From positions 1,136,970 to 1,200,969 of the forward strand of contig RPFO01000497.1 of NCBI GenBank assembly GCA_009746045.1: 64,000 nt of DNA, written 5' to 3'. Origin of the DNA: Mesostigma viride. Taxonomy: Eukaryota > Streptophyta > Mesostigmatophyceae > Mesostigmatales > Mesostigmataceae. The position numbers and the translations under genes are program-made. The notes below the pieces were generated by a model. The model saw only the letters and a list, made by a program, of their open reading frames with translations, had not been told where the DNA came from and did no database searches. Below are positions 1 through 13,146 of this stretch, piece after piece (the stretch's first letter is position 1; each line of letters opens with the position of its first letter).

Positions 1-390
1 CTGCCATACGTGGTCTTGGATATGAAAGGGGGCCTGATCTGTGAGGGCCAACGCGTGAGGACCAAGGTTTATGCGGGGCCATGGATCCGTACTGGAGGCA
101 GCGTCTGTTTCGATGCGCATTTTTGGAGAAGGATGCGCATCGGTGTACATGCATGGATTCCGATTCGTACAAAGGGCAAGTTTAGGGTGTGCCAACCATC
201 CTGTTCACACTGCATCTGCGGCTTGCTTGCTCAGCAGCCGTGTGCTTTACTTGCTCAGCAGCCGTGTATCTGCTTTCTTGGCCTACCTGCTTGCTCTTTT
301 GTAATCCTCTGCCAGCTCTGTGGCCTGACGTCTACCATCTCCTCTCGCCTTCTTTTGCCTCTGTTATGCTTCACCCTTTGGACACCCCAG
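1..390. other. No exon recognised; probable intron of the PATROL1-like gene
   Basis: The gene beginning at 391 is already in mid-protein, so this stretch is most likely an upstream intron. It ends in a pyrimidine-rich tract and an AG at 389-390. Open frames here show no similarity to the family. Confidence 0.5.
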
Positions 391-3300
391 CTGACCGCCT
401 CGTGCGAGATGCTCAAGCTGGAGACGTGGGAGCTGTGGCAGCGCATGTGCGTGTATCACGACCCCGCACGTGGCGCCAGCACCTCCGATGAGGAGAAGGT
501 GAGCAGGGGCAGGAGAGGGGCAAGACAGGGCAAAAGAGGGCAGGAGAGGGGCAAGAGAGGGCAGGAGAGGGCAGGAGAGGGCAGGAGAGGGCAGGAGAGG
601 GCAGGAGAGGGCAGGAGAGGGCAGGAGAGGGCAGGAGAGGGCAGGAGAGGGCAGGAGAGGGGCAAGTGTGGACCCTGAAGCGGTAGCCCCGAAATCTTTA
701 TGTATAGGCCAATGGGCCGTCTGCGGGGCTTCCATGTGCTGCGGTGGAATCCAGGTGACTGTTGAATCCATGCCTCCTGGCTGCCAATGCACAAAAGTTT
801 TTTATAAGAATGCATGCTGTATATGGACAATCCGTTGCATATAATGCCCGCTCTCCCCCCTCCCCCCGCCCTCCTCCCGCCCTCTTCCCCACCCCCCCAC
901 ACCCCCGCAGGCGGACATGGCGGCGATGCTGCGCTGGGGCCGCGCAGTGCTGGCGCCCATGCGGCGGTGGGCGGCACACCAGCTTGCAAACTACCACGCG
1001 ACGTTCCCCAGGGACCCCAGGGACGTGCGGTTCCGGTGCATCACGTCCCTGCTGCACCAGGCCGCGCGCATGCTGAGCTGCTGCCAGGGGGGAGAATTCT
1101 CCCGATCCGAGCAGGTGGGGGGATGTGTTAGCTTTCAAAGAAGTCTAGGGTTGGGGCTGGTTTCCAGCCAGTGAGGGGTGGGGTGAAGTCAGTGTAGGTA
1201 AAGGGGTGGGTTTACTTCACACGGGGTGTGTGCGGGGGGGTGGCTTCAAACAGATTTGGGGTGGGGTGTCTCCGGACATGTGAGGGGCACGAAGGGACGC
1301 AGAGCACAAACTTTGACCATAGAGCATGGCCATCATTTGAGTTCATGTCCGGGGGGGTGGGGAGGGTAGTGGGGGGTAGTCGATTGGGTACATCGATTGG
1401 GTGTGTGTTACCCAACAGTTGGAGACACGGGCGCACGATGCACGCCACATGTCCTCAAAAGGCTGAGGAAATAGAACGGGAATTCGGAGTTATCCATCAT
1501 TGTCCTGTGGTGCTGTATTCTGTAAGTACTCGTGTGTGACTGACACCTGTGGCTTCGCATGCACGGCCGCGTGGCACCATGTCCTGCGTGCACCTCATTT
1601 GCGCTTGCAGTCGGGCCGTGAGAACTGAGCAGCTCGTGCGTTGTCCTCGCGTGGTTAGTTGGGCAGGATGTAGCGTCGGGCACGATTGGAATGACGTGAC
1701 GTGCACAAATGGAAGGTGAGCAAAGGAAGGACAGGTGGGTAGTCAAACTCCTGTTTTTATTCTTTCCTCCTCTTGCCTCCCTTGTGCCCCCTCCATTCCT
1801 TCACCCTTCCTTTCCTTTGTTGACCGGTCTCTGTTTCCCTCCCCTGCCCCCTATCCTGTGTGTGTCCCCTATCCTGTGTGTGTCCCCTATCCTGTGTGTG
1901 TCCCCTATCCTGTGTGTGTCCCCTATCCTGTGTGTGTCCCCTATCCTGTGTGTGGCCCCTATCCTGTGTGTGTCCCCTATCCTGTGTGTGTCCCCTATCC
2001 TGTGGGTGGCCCCTTCGTTCCCTTGCTGCCCCCTCCTTCGCTTCCTCCCTCCTCTTTCTGTTCTCCGCTACCTTCCCACTTTGCATCCGTTGTTCCTCCC
2101 CCCCCCTTTCCCCTCCCCCGTTTCCCCGTCCCCCTTCCCCCCTCCTCCCTTCCCATTCGCCCTTCCCCCTGCCCCCCTTTCCCGGCACCTTTTCCCTGTC
2201 CTTTGTTATATAAACTCTCTACTGCTATACACTGTCCGCTTCCATGCCCGCCCCCCCCCACCACCACCAGTGGGCACGTGCAGACGTCGCATCCGTGGTA
2301 AAGTCCTCCATCACCCGCGCCCTTGCGGCCAGCCGCGCCGATCTCAAGGCCATGGAGGGGTCGAGCGTGGGCAGTGCCACCACACACGCGCTGACCCACC
2401 TGGCAGGGCGTGCACGCGACGTTCTGCGCATCGAGGAGACTTTCTATTTGCCCGCGCTGACAGCTGTCCTGCCCGAGGCCCGCGACGTTGCGGTGCTGGC
2501 GGCGCATGATGCACTGCGGGTGGATGTGGATGCCTATCTGGACAGCGCACCGCCCATAACGCCATGGACGCTGGCTGCAATGGCGGATGTCAAGGTGGGG
2601 CAAGCAAGCCAGACGGTTGCGCGATTTTTCGCGCACCCTTATACTACCATATCATCCAGGCAGCATCACCCTTATACTCCCATATCATCCAGGCAGCATC
2701 ACTCTTATACTACCGTATCATCTAGGCATCATCTAGTATCAGTTTTCATGTGTTCTTGTTGCAGTGTTCCCCTGAGGGGCAGTGCCGTCCTCATGGTTGG
2801 GGGCTTGAAGCCCTGGAACCATCTCCCCCCCCCCCCCCCCCCAGTTGTCTTGAGGATTCACCACGCGACGCTGGCATGTGGCTGGAAGGATGGGGGGGGG
2901 GTAAAGGACTCTTGGCCCTTGTTAGCCTTGGCAGGTCAAAATGACTGTGTCAGTAGGGGCACAGAATTGTCCGAACCATGAACCTTTCTGCCTGGTGGCC
3001 TCCTCTGCGTAGTCTGCAGGTGCCAAAGTCCTAGTTTTGCTGGCCGTGCCTCTTTGGTTGTGGTGGGAGGATTTGGCAGGTTGGGATGGGAGGTTACCCC
3101 CCTCGATGCAAATGAGCGGACATGGGCTGATCTGGATGGACTCCTTGGTGGCCTAGGCGTGACTGTTTAGCTGTAGCCGTAATAGCCCTTCTGATATTCA
3201 CTTGTTCCATGTATCTGTGCCACATCTGCATTTATCTTCCCCCCCCACGGACGCCTCCGCCCTCCCCCCCCTACCCCTCCCATTCCGCAGAAACTGGAAT

Positions 3301-6300
3301 CGGAGCTGCTGCGGTCCATCTCCCCCCGTGCCCCCACAGGGTCCCATCACGGCGCCTCCAAGGCGGCTGGGTCGCAATCCCGTGGTAGTGGAGGGGGCGC
3401 AAGCTCGAGTAAAAACAGCGGCGCCCCGGCCCCAACGGTGGTCGGCCTGCTGCCTCTGGATGTGGCCGAAAACGACCCGCTCGCGCCGCTGGTGGCGTTC
3501 CGCTCCTACTCGGTGGAGGAGCGCATCCTGCCCCAGTTCTATTTATGGGTCAACGAGAAGGTGCTGAGCCTGCGCGAGTGGGTTAAGCGCGCTGTGATGT
3601 CCGAGGACTGGAAGCCGCTGTCCACGCAGCACCGGCATGCGCCATCTGTCATCGAGGTTCTCCAGGTGCGGTCCGCGATCTCTAAAATGCACTCATGTAT
3701 CGGATATGTGCTGGCGTCAGTCATGAGAGATCCGAGGTAGAGATGACAGTACACAGGTTCGTAAGTCGAGATTACTGTGCCTGTGTTTCTGGCGTGTGGT
3801 TGGAGATTGTCGGAAAAGATGTGCGTCTCTCCCTCCTAAGGACGATCGGGGTTGAAGCCCTGGGTGGTACGATGAGCTCTTTCTGGCCTCCCTGTCTTGT
3901 TCTGTAAATACCTGGCTAACCGTCTGGATATCTACTGTCTGGCTAACTGCTTGCTCGTGGAGCGGACTTTGTTAGATTCATTATGTGTAATATGTGTTTC
4001 CGTTCGACCAGGACCAGTTAGGATCGCTCTGCACGTAGGCTTCACAAACTGGCATACAAGCGGGGCGGTAGTCACCCCACAATACATAGGCCTGCGTCGG
4101 TCGTCGCCGCATCCTGTTCACCCACCCATTCGCATGATCGAGTGCAACATGGCAAGGCACGTCGCTAGGCACATGGCGAGGAACCCACGCGTCTCTAGCG
4201 CACTTGGTTTTTGTGCGGATCCTTCATCTCTGTTTGTACATGTGGTACTGCATGAGTCATGAGCATGCCCGACTGGAGGGTGGCCTGTAATCAACTTATT
4301 TACCCCTGCCTGTCAGCTATACATCCGCACACTGGTAGATAGCCCTCTCACCCCCCCCCTACCCGCAGCTATATCTTTTTGGCTTTCCACCCAGCCACGC
4401 AGTGGTATACCCCATGGCCTCTTCCTCTCTTTCCCTCGGAATCTCTACGTCCTCTTTGCACCACTATGCACGTGGCTCTGCGGCGCCGCGGTGCCCGACA
4501 CTGGCCAGCCGCCCCCACATCGCTTGTTTTTTTCTTTCCTGCAAGTCCCCTTCCGCACCCACTTCTTTTGCTGCCTCTGATTCCAGCCAATGGCCAGATT
4601 TGGAGGTTTTGGCATTTTAAGCAACATAGAATGCAACCAAATTACAATGTAATCAATTTAGAAATGCAAGTGAACGTGATATCCACTCACAGTATATTGT
4701 TCCCTTGCCTGTCCTCCCCTGCTGCCCCCCACGTCGCCAGCTGTCCAACGAGGCGCTGGACATGTTCTTTGACGCCGGCATGGCGCTGCCCGTCTCCCTC
4801 CTCCGTGCGCTGACGGAGGGGATCGATGGCGCGCTGCAGCTCTACTGCGAGCAGGTGGGAAGGCGATGGGTGTAGTGCTGGTAGCGTGTGTAAGTATTTG
4901 TATGGGGGTGGTAATAAGAGGTCCGCTGTGAGCAGGTGGATGAAGAAAAAGGTTAAGGTAGCCAAGCGGCCACTCAGGGTGATTATTGCTATTAGAGTCT
5001 GCCCTCTGCTAGATAGACCACAAAGCGTGCGTGGCGATGTGGGCTGGGCCGTGCTCCCCGGCTACCCTGAGCGGTCCACACGTTAAGGGCTCACAGCATG
5101 ATCAGGCATGGGGCAGGGCATGCGCAAGGGGAAACGCCCTTGTGAAATGTGATGGCATTGGACTGTGTAGGCAGGCACGTAGGGTGAGTCATGACCTAAC
5201 CCTATGCACACCCCACCATGGGTTAGAATATCTGCTACAGTTCTTGCTACAATGACTGCTGCTATGATCAGAGTTAACGCGGAATGGGCAATGCGTTATT
5301 TTTCTTTTCCCTTTTTCTAGAGTGGCACTACGGCTGTAACCTGTGACTGCCACTCCACCCCGATCCCACCCCTCCTCGACCTAACCCGTACTCCCACTCC
5401 CACCCCACCCAACCCAGACGATCCAATCGTTGGGGGACTTTGAGGCGCTCGCGCCGCCGCTGCCCAAGCTCACGCGCTACAAGAAGGATTTGGCGGAGAA
5501 GATCGAGATTAAGACGCTCGAGAAGGAGTCGCGCAAGCTGGAGCGCGCCAGCCGCACGGGGTCCCCCCTCGTGGAGGAGGTGTCGATGGAGGAGATGATG
5601 GAGCGGGGGCGCATCGCAGCGCTCACGCCGCAAGTGCTGTCCACGCGGCTCAACTCGCTGGTGGGTGGTGCTTTTCTAGATGTCTAGCTGTGCTGCCGGA
5701 GAATGGATGCTGGCATTTCCTGCCACAACACATAATTCGTTACTAGTATTGTCAAAATGCTGCTGCTGGCAACCTTGCGACGCCTGGTAGTTGCTGCTGG
5801 CGTGTGTACACAGTAATATGTACGTACATTACATAGGATTTGTCACATGTATCATATGATACGTTTCATGGCGTTTACGGCATGGCTTTCATGGCCATGG
5901 TCTTGTAAGCCCTAGCGAGTACAAGCCCTAGCCAGGACCCTGAGCCTGTGTGGTGCACTGGTGGCGTGAATATTTGCTCCCACTTTGGCGTGACGATTCT
6001 CCCCCACACACGCGCACAAAATAACGGGTTTTCCCCCTTCCCCTGCCCAGGATTTCCTGCTGCGCAACCTGGGGTCCCTGGAGGAGCTGATCGTCCACCG
6101 CTACAAGGCCACCCACGAAGACAGCGAGGACGACGAGGAGTCGAACGGAGCACGGCCGGGCATCGACGTGTCCAGCTGGCTGACGGGTCTGTTTGACGGC
6201 ACGCGCCAGGTGTGCGTCGCGTCCGTCTCCAACCTCTGCATGTTCATTGGTGAGTTGTTTGTTTGTTACTGTTTGATTGGTTCATCGGTGAGTCGCTGGT

Positions 6301-9193
6301 GGTGCCCTATGTGATTTTCTCATCGGTCGATTGGGAGGTTGCTGGTGATTCATCGGTGAATTCATAGGGGTTTTTTGTATGAGTTTGGTATGCCAAGTAT
6401 AATGCGGATTAGCGAGTGGTAGAACGCTATGGACTAATGAACAGCGATGCGTTATTAAAAGTCTCTTTGTGGGTTCATCGGTGGGTTGCTGGAAGGTTGC
6501 TCGAATGCTCGTAGAGTGTTCATCTTTATCTTTTCATGTGATTACACTCCCGAACATCCCACGCATGGATTGGTGACTCGCTTGGTGTGGCTGGTCTACG
6601 CGTTGCTGGTCACAGGTCAATGGTCAGTGAGCGTGTTCCATTGGTCAGTGAGCTAGAGGTGCTGGTTCGCCAGCTGGCTGATCATGACTTGGGTGCGTGT
6701 TTCTTGCTACTGCGACGGATGAATAGCTGCTGGCTTTGCGTGGTTGCCAACTAGGGTATGCGGCAATGCCGCTAAAAGGCAGGGGCCTTCATGCGCTCCA
6801 CTCCTACCTGTCCCTTAAAGTCCAAATAGCGGGGGCCGCTAGCGTAGTGCGGGTCGTTGGCTACCAGCCTACCACATATCCAGCAGCAGTGCTACGCCGA
6901 TGGAAGTAGCCTCATCTTCCCTGCGACACAAAGCACGCTGTATACTAGTTCATTGGCTTCTGCACTGTGTGATGCCCCTTGTCTTCTTCATGTTGTTGTT
7001 CCTGTTCGTCCCGTTTCCTTGTTCGTTGTTCTCCCATCATCATGCCCCGCAGGCCTCAAGATCGTCTTCTTCGACCTGCGCGGGCCCTTCTTGGAAGACC
7101 TATACCGGCGCAGCGTGGCGGAGAACCGGTTGGCGGCGGTGCAGGGGCGGCTGGACACCCTGCTGGGGGAGCTCTGTGAGCTGGTGTGTCCCAAGGGGGA
7201 AGCACGCCTCAATGGGGGCCACTCATTTGTGGGAGGTCCTACATTATCTAATGGGGGAAGGGTGGTTTCACCATGGGTGTAGGGCTAGTAGTTGCTGTTG
7301 GTCGAGGTGATGATAGGCCAGAACTGCATGCCAGCCCTTCGCCCCCCTCAATGCCAAGTCTATGTTAGGCGATCTCTCTTCATGACCTCTTCACGGCCTT
7401 CCGTTGTGTATCTAGTCATGACGCACTGCTTTGCGTCCTTTCTCAAATGAATGTCTCCTCTCTCCATTCGTGCTGCTTGCGCCAGGCTTATTGCCACTCT
7501 TATTTGTGTGTGATCCCATGCCCTGGTGTATGAAAGCAGCATAGGGAGCCACGGTTCCTGCGGCAAGCCTCGCTCACATTGCATGCCAGCCCACTAGTAA
7601 GATGCCAGCCCACTCGTGGAAGCCTTAGTAAAGTGTTCCAGCCCACTTTTGCCCTCGCATGCCATCGCTCCAAGAAAATCCAGGGATGCTGGGTCCTGCA
7701 TCACAGCGCTGCCCCATCGCGCTATGTGGTGGTGTGCGAAGGCAGCATGGAAGTCAGGTCTCTACCCGACCTTGTGGGTACCAGGACCCTCCGTTCCTCC
7801 CAAAGCAGTCCCAGCCAAGCCGAGCTGAACATGATGCTGCCCCTTCACTTAATTTTGTACTGTCGCATGGATATTTTTCCAGAGGCAGCAACTTAGCAGT
7901 GTACGCATCTCGCACTCTGGCACCAACCCGGCACGCACCTATCTCCCAGGTGGAGCCGTCGCTGGCCAACCAGGTGGCGGAGGGCCTGCTGTACGCGAGC
8001 ATCGAGGGGTGGCTGCGCGTGCTGCTGGACGGCGGCCCGCTGCGCCTGTTCACGCCAGCGGACGTGGAGATGCTGGAGGAGGACCTGGAGGTGCTCAAGG
8101 ACATGTTCCTGGCGGACGGGCAGGTGGGTACATGGATCTATAGCTAGGTCTATAAATAAGTTACGGATGGGTGCCCCCACGTGGAAGGGGATAGGACATG
8201 TTCCTGGCCAAGGGGCTGCTTGGTAGGTGGTCTACAGAAAGTTGTGGATGGCCGTGCCTCAAGTAGTATGATCAATGAGTGGTAAGGCATGTTCCTGGCT
8301 GATGCGCCGGGGAGTAGGATGACCTATTAATAGGTGTTGTATTATAGGTAGTGTTGCTATCGGCGTGGATGCACGAAATAGTATGGTCTATTGGCATGTT
8401 TCTGGCTAATGGGAAGGCAGTAAACAACGTACGCTCACCGACATCTTATTTTCCTGGTCTCTTTCTCTTGCCGCTTTTTATTTTGAGCCACCTGTTTAGG
8501 TTGCCCCCTGTTTATTTTCCTGCACCTTTCTTTCCCCATTTTCTTGGCGCATCTTCTCTTGGCGCATCTTCTTGTCTCCTTTCATCTTTCCTCTCGTGTG
8601 CGCGTGCAGGGCCTGCACGCGCGCAAGGTGGATGAGCTTATGACGCGCGCCCACTGCTTCCTCAGCCTGTTCCAGCTCGATACCGACATCCTCATCGCAA
8701 ACTTCAAGGCGGCGGAGAAGAAGGGTGGGTCCATGGTTCCCGATAGTCCAAATATTTTTAGTAATTGATGAATGATACCACATGAGTGATATGCTGGCCG
8801 GTACTGCACTGTCATGTTGAGCATGGGTGTCGGGCTTGGCACTTCATGGGCATGAGTGGTCTGTTAGAAACGGCAAGTGATTTTCTGTAGCCTCACATTC
8901 GACATTTGTTTTTTTCAACTTCCTACCTGATGGGACTTTTCCCAACTCTTACTTCCGCAGGCAGCGGGAACGGAGAGATGATGGGCGGGGGGGGGCGCTC
9001 CAAGTGGAAGATGTCCTCCCACCTGGGGCTCATGCTGGGGCGTGAGTATCATGCGCCCCCTCAGGGTGCCGCCATCGTCTCTGGAGCTGAGTCTATCACC
9101 TCATCCGAGGTGCTCTTGCGCGTGTTGTGCCATAGGGCCGACCGGATGGCGTCCAAATTCCTCAAGTTCCGGTTCAAGATTGCCAAGCAGTGA
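391..9193 (+). CDS. PATROL1: PATROL1-like / Unc-13 homolog (DUF810, MUN domain), 3' part
   Basis: Plant PATROL1-type proteins prime exocytosis; in Arabidopsis PATROL1 delivers the H+-ATPase to the plasma membrane. Exons, all GT-AG: 391-498, 911-1114, 2271-2594, 3291-3665, 4741-4854, 5418-5660, 6051-6249, 7053-7183, 7950-8123, 8610-8724, and a last one from 8961 to the TGA at 9191-9193. Phases agree at every junction; 6249/7053 and 8724/8961 split a glycine codon. Family signatures in order: LKLETWELWQRM; NYHATFPRDPRDVRFRCITS; LREWVKRAV with HAPSVIEVLQ; LTRYKKDL; STRLNSL; LKIVFFDLRGPFLEDLYR (MUN core); FTPADVEMLEEDLEVLKDMF; LLRVLCHRADRMASKFLK at the end. The last exon may contain a 45-bp in-frame intron (9042-9086, GTGAGT donor) or read through. 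The N-terminal half lies upstream. A long acidic linker (residues with EDSEDDEES) sits in the 6051 exon. Introns hold minisatellites listed separately and otherwise nothing recognised, including 3666-4740 and 6250-7052. Confidence 0.88.
517..660. repeat. 10-bp minisatellite (GCAGGAGAGG)n
   Basis: About 10-12 near-perfect 10-bp units, preceded by degenerate units, begin about 15 bp after the splice donor at 499. Intronic. Confidence 0.95.
1853..2006. repeat. 18-bp minisatellite, about 8-9 copies
   Basis: Repeat of CCTATCCTGTGTGTGTCC within an intron of the PATROL1-like gene. The unit length is a multiple of 3, so long spurious open frames run through it. Confidence 0.95.
2633..2735. repeat. 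33-bp tandem repeat, 3 copies
   Basis: Three imperfect units centred on CTTATACTACCATATCATCC, intronic, shortly after the donor at 2595. Confidence 0.85.
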
Positions 9194-10384
9194 GCTTGCC
9201 GAGTTCATGCAGAGCCAGTTGTCTTGTGCTGGCTGCGTCGGAAGTTAACGAACAAGTGAGTGTGGAGGCAGTTTGGGGTCTGCTGTATTTATTTACTTCG
9301 GAAGCTGGGTGGGGAGGGTTTGGGGGTGGGGGGGCATGTGGGGTGGTCAGATCTTGTACAAGCCAACTGAGATCACTGTTATGTTGTCCAAACCAATTGG
9401 GTCGGACACTCTGGCATGCAGCTCGACTTGATAGGTTACCCTAGCGCAGTACTTAGGTGTGGTAGTTTGTCAACATTTAGCTAGTACCTGAGGACCGCCT
9501 TTCTCCTACGTTCTAGCTATCCACTTTTTTTATAGTGCAAAGGTCAAATAGAGAGCAATGAGGCACTTTGATCAAATGCGGTTCAAATGTAAAACATAAT
9601 CATTTTAATTTATAAATCAATGCTTGGATGCTAACAAATGATCGACTGAAACTTAATAAATAAATAAGCACGTGGCTGCATCATGCTTGGATGCCAATAC
9701 AGATCAAGTAAGCAAGTAAGTACTTGTTGCATGTCATGTGCATGGGCATAAATTCATTAAACTCGTGCTCCCGTTGGGGAGTCACGGAGCACCGAAGCTA
9801 TGCTTTTAATCCCTGTATTTGCACAACAGGAAGAAAGGGCAGCTAGAGACCCCCTTTCTCCTTCATGCCTAAGGCATGCCACAGCAGCAATTGGACACGA
9901 TAAACGATCCGGCAAGGTCTGTGGGTGCAATAAGACCCGCGTGAGCATGTCATAACAAGGAGCGTGGGCAAGGAAGCTAAGCAGATGGCCAGAGCGTAGC
10001 ATGGCTGGCTGGCTGTACAAAGGCTACCAAGCTAAATCTAGGGCTGGAAGTGTACCGTGCGTTAGCGGTGCACGTGACTTGGCATGGTGGCAAGGCTAAG
10101 TAAGTAAGTACTTGCGTGTCATGCGCAAAGGCATGCATGCCACGGATCGAGTACTATGCTAATCTCATTAGAAAAAATAATTACACTAAAGTTTAAACAA
10201 ATATCGTCTGCATCATTCCCCAACCACTAAGCACTAGATGGGGATGTAGTAATCCTCAATTAAGGCTAGGTGCAAATATTCTATAGGCATGCCTGCCATG
10301 CATGGCGGCAGTGACTACCAATGATAAGCTAGAGCTATTCGATTCATATGCCCCTTTTCAGGGATATGTGCTATACATATACAT
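9194..10384. other. Intergenic; AT-rich with a dispersed repeat at about 9745-9860
   Basis: No gene is seen. The part at 9530-9750 is AT-rich and has AATAAA-like tracts that could serve the PATROL1-like transcript. A segment at about 9745-9860 (GTGCTCCCGTTGGGGAGTC core) is related to 30795-30905 and looks like the 3' end of a minus-strand retroelement. Confidence 0.6.
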
Positions 10385-10957
10385 GGCCGCCAGTGTGTCC
10401 GTGAGTGTCCATGCCTCGGCGCCATACGTAAGCACCGTGAGGACGAGGACCTTGAAGAGCATGCGCTTACGGTGCTCGCCCAGGCCCTTCGAGCGCCAGT
10501 AGGTGTTGAGTGAACGGATCGAGCCGGGCCCAGGCCAGGCCGATGCGGATGTCCACATCGTCGGCGGTGTTGGGGAGCATGCTCGATCCCTAACAGTTTG
10601 AAGCGATCACGGAACGGGGCCTCTGTCCCGTTGAGCAGTCGCGGCAGCCGGGCGGGCGACTGGAGGCCCCAATCATCATCGCCTCAGTTTTGACACTAAT
10701 CTGCAACCCCACCGCCCTCGCCTCCAAGCCCAGACAGTCCAGCCAGGTCTGATGGAATGTGCTCGGGGCACGCAATGAGGGTGGTGTCATCCGCATAAAT
10801 CAGGTCGGCCAGGCGGTAGCCAGTGCCACCCCCGCGCCGTGCTCGCGCTCGTTAGGAATGTCCAAGCCGGGCTCGAACCCCTCATATAGAGCAGAAAAGT
10901 GTGCACGTGCCCGGCGCATGACGTGATCCACGACAATAATGAACAGATATGGGGACA

Positions 10958-11161
10958 CCGTGTTTCCGGCCCCACCGTCTAGGTCATCTAGTCGCTCCAC
11001 ACGTAAGCCAGCCATAATTTCAATGCACAAGGATACACATTTCCATCACCATTCATCTTCATCATCCTGAACGACTCGAAAACGCGGAAAAGATAACGGC
11101 AGGCTCGAGCTACCATGGTCCGGATTCTCCCGATTTCTGGCCTGCGCTGGTTGTCTCTTTG
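10958..11161. mobile_element. SINE-like insertion (204 bp) with 13-bp target-site duplication
   Basis: This segment is absent from the LINE copy at 55.9 kb. It is bracketed by AGATATGGGGACA at 10945-10957 and 11162-11174. Its terminal motif CTGGCCTGCGCTGGTTGTCT recurs near 14420, 51175 and, on the other strand, 54490; a diverged version lies near 52625. No clear tRNA-like A and B boxes are visible, so the class is uncertain. Confidence 0.75.
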
Positions 11162-11409
11162 AGATATGGGGACAGGACACAACCTTGCCACACCCCGTGG
11201 TGAAGGGGGAATGGTGGGGTGGTGCCTTCCGCAGTCCGCACTACTGCCTGTGAGCCCTCATACAGTCGGTTGACGAATGGCAGCAATAAACACTGGCGGT
11301 ACCCGATCCAGACCTAGGATGGCCCAAAGAGCCTCCCAGAGGACCGTGTCAAAGGCTTTGATATAGTCGACAACAATGAAGACCAGCGGTAAACCATCAG
11401 GGCAATTAA

Positions 11410-13146
11410 CCCGTGTTTTTTTACAACGCGATACATCGCGTTGTAGGGTTAGAACGCGATGTATCGCGTTGTAATCTGACACGTGGCAAACCTATTAAAC
11501 ATGCGATTTTTGGTCTGAAACTTTCAAGATAGGTCAGAAACATCTCATAGAATTCAAGAAAAAATCCTGGTATTTTTGGTATTTTTTTTGTGACAGCTGC
11601 AAACAAATATGTACCACTGAAATCAGGCATTTTCGCGGGACGAAGGTGAAGACGACGGCGATGGCGGCAGGTAGATCTCGCCAGTTTTCGCGCGAATTTC
11701 AGTGGCTGTTGGGTAGCACGACCATGATGATGCGTTCAAAGGTTGATAATTAGGTTTCTACGAGTTTGTTGAGGTACTGGGGCAAAGGAAACGTAGTTTT
11801 TTCCAGTTTCTCACCCAACTTTCATGCGGAAACCCTGGAAACCGGCATACATATTATTACGTCAAGACTCGGGTCTGCTGCGGCACCATGCTTGGTATTT
11901 CCATGGTGTTTCGACTTCTTAACACATGTTTATTCATTCCGAACGCCCGGACTCTCGGCTAAACCGAGATTTGTGCAGACTTTTATTGGATAGCTCCGGG
12001 CATGATGGTGCCTGCAAATAGCGTAAGGCGTGACCGTGGCTATTGCTACGGTATGCTGTATTTTCCTGGAAATGGCCTCTGCCACCGGCTCAATAGTGCT
12101 TGCAGGCGTAAGTATATCGTGTTTCTACCTAGTTTCTGCCAGTTTTCCACTTATTTCTACCGACCTCTGCCCAGCCTCTCTAAGACCGCCATCCTACTCG
12201 ACGTTGCTTGCATGTCAGCCATAGCAGGTTGCAGTTGTGCAGTATTTAGGTGCTGTATACGTCGTCAAGCCGTTCATATATCGTGAGGATTGGATGTTGA
12301 TGGTTTATACTGCGTTGATTGTGCAAGAAGATCAGCTGGGTGCCCATAATCATGGTGTATAATCATGTGTTGTTAGCATCTTGCCACCATTTGCTAGCAT
12401 GCATTCCAGCGTCATCTTTGCCTGCATGTAAGCTCATGGATCACTCAACCTATCCAAGCCTTGCATTACACGTGCCTCTTTCTTTCAGTATTGCACGCGT
12501 TATGGAATGAAAACCCAGCACCTCCATTCCCACGAGGCATGTGCTCAACACGTTGTGAGAGTGGATGATGCTTTGGCTATGGCTGCCTGATTCAGTCATA
12601 TTAGGTCATCCAGTCATGATGTTTGATGCATGTTTGATGCTGTATAACTTATACAACACCTTTTTTCAACGTTTTGACCCTCCAAGCTCACTATGGCCCC
12701 GTTTATGGGGCTCGGGTCGTTGCGTAATGTTGTCAAGGGCTCTCATGTTTCCCACTGCGTTGTACTGCGTTGTAATTGTGATGCTAATGAAAAATAGCTC
12801 CAGTGGCCCAATGGGCCTGAGTTTTGTTTCACAGAGCCTGCATATGTTGCCCATAGCTCGTGCAAGAAGCCAGATTTTTTTCATGAACCATTTGTGAATA
12901 AGCGCATGACTTGTGACCTAGGGTCAAGAAATCGCGGTCATGGTCAGACCCCCCTGTATTCAAACCAGTGTATCTCTCTAATGAATAAGCAGTTTGTAGG
13001 TCTGAGTAGCTCAAAAAATCCTTTGATTTATGGGCTTTCAGGAAAGTATATACATGACCATGAAAAAAATTTTTCCTTAGGTGCTATACGCGTTCTAAAA
13101 AAAGCTTACAACGCGATATATCGCGTTCTAATTAAAAAAACACGGG
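11410..13146. mobile_element. TTAA-flanked DNA transposon (piggyBac-like, non-autonomous), copy 1
   Basis: A 1737-bp insertion in a LINE, flanked by TTAA at 11406-11409 and 13147-13150. The ends are inverted CCCGTGTTTTTTT, followed by palindromes with core ACGCGATAYATCGCGT (two at the left end, one at the right). TTAA duplication with CCC termini is typical of piggyBac elements. Internal open frames are short, the longest about 110 codons, and none resembles a DDD transposase, so it is probably mobilised in trans. A second copy in opposite orientation begins at 63377. Confidence 0.85.

Noticed and set aside
12565-12897. 110-codon ORF in the TTAA element as a transposase
   Set aside because: No DDD motif or family similarity; it is conserved in copy 2 only because the whole element is nearly identical.
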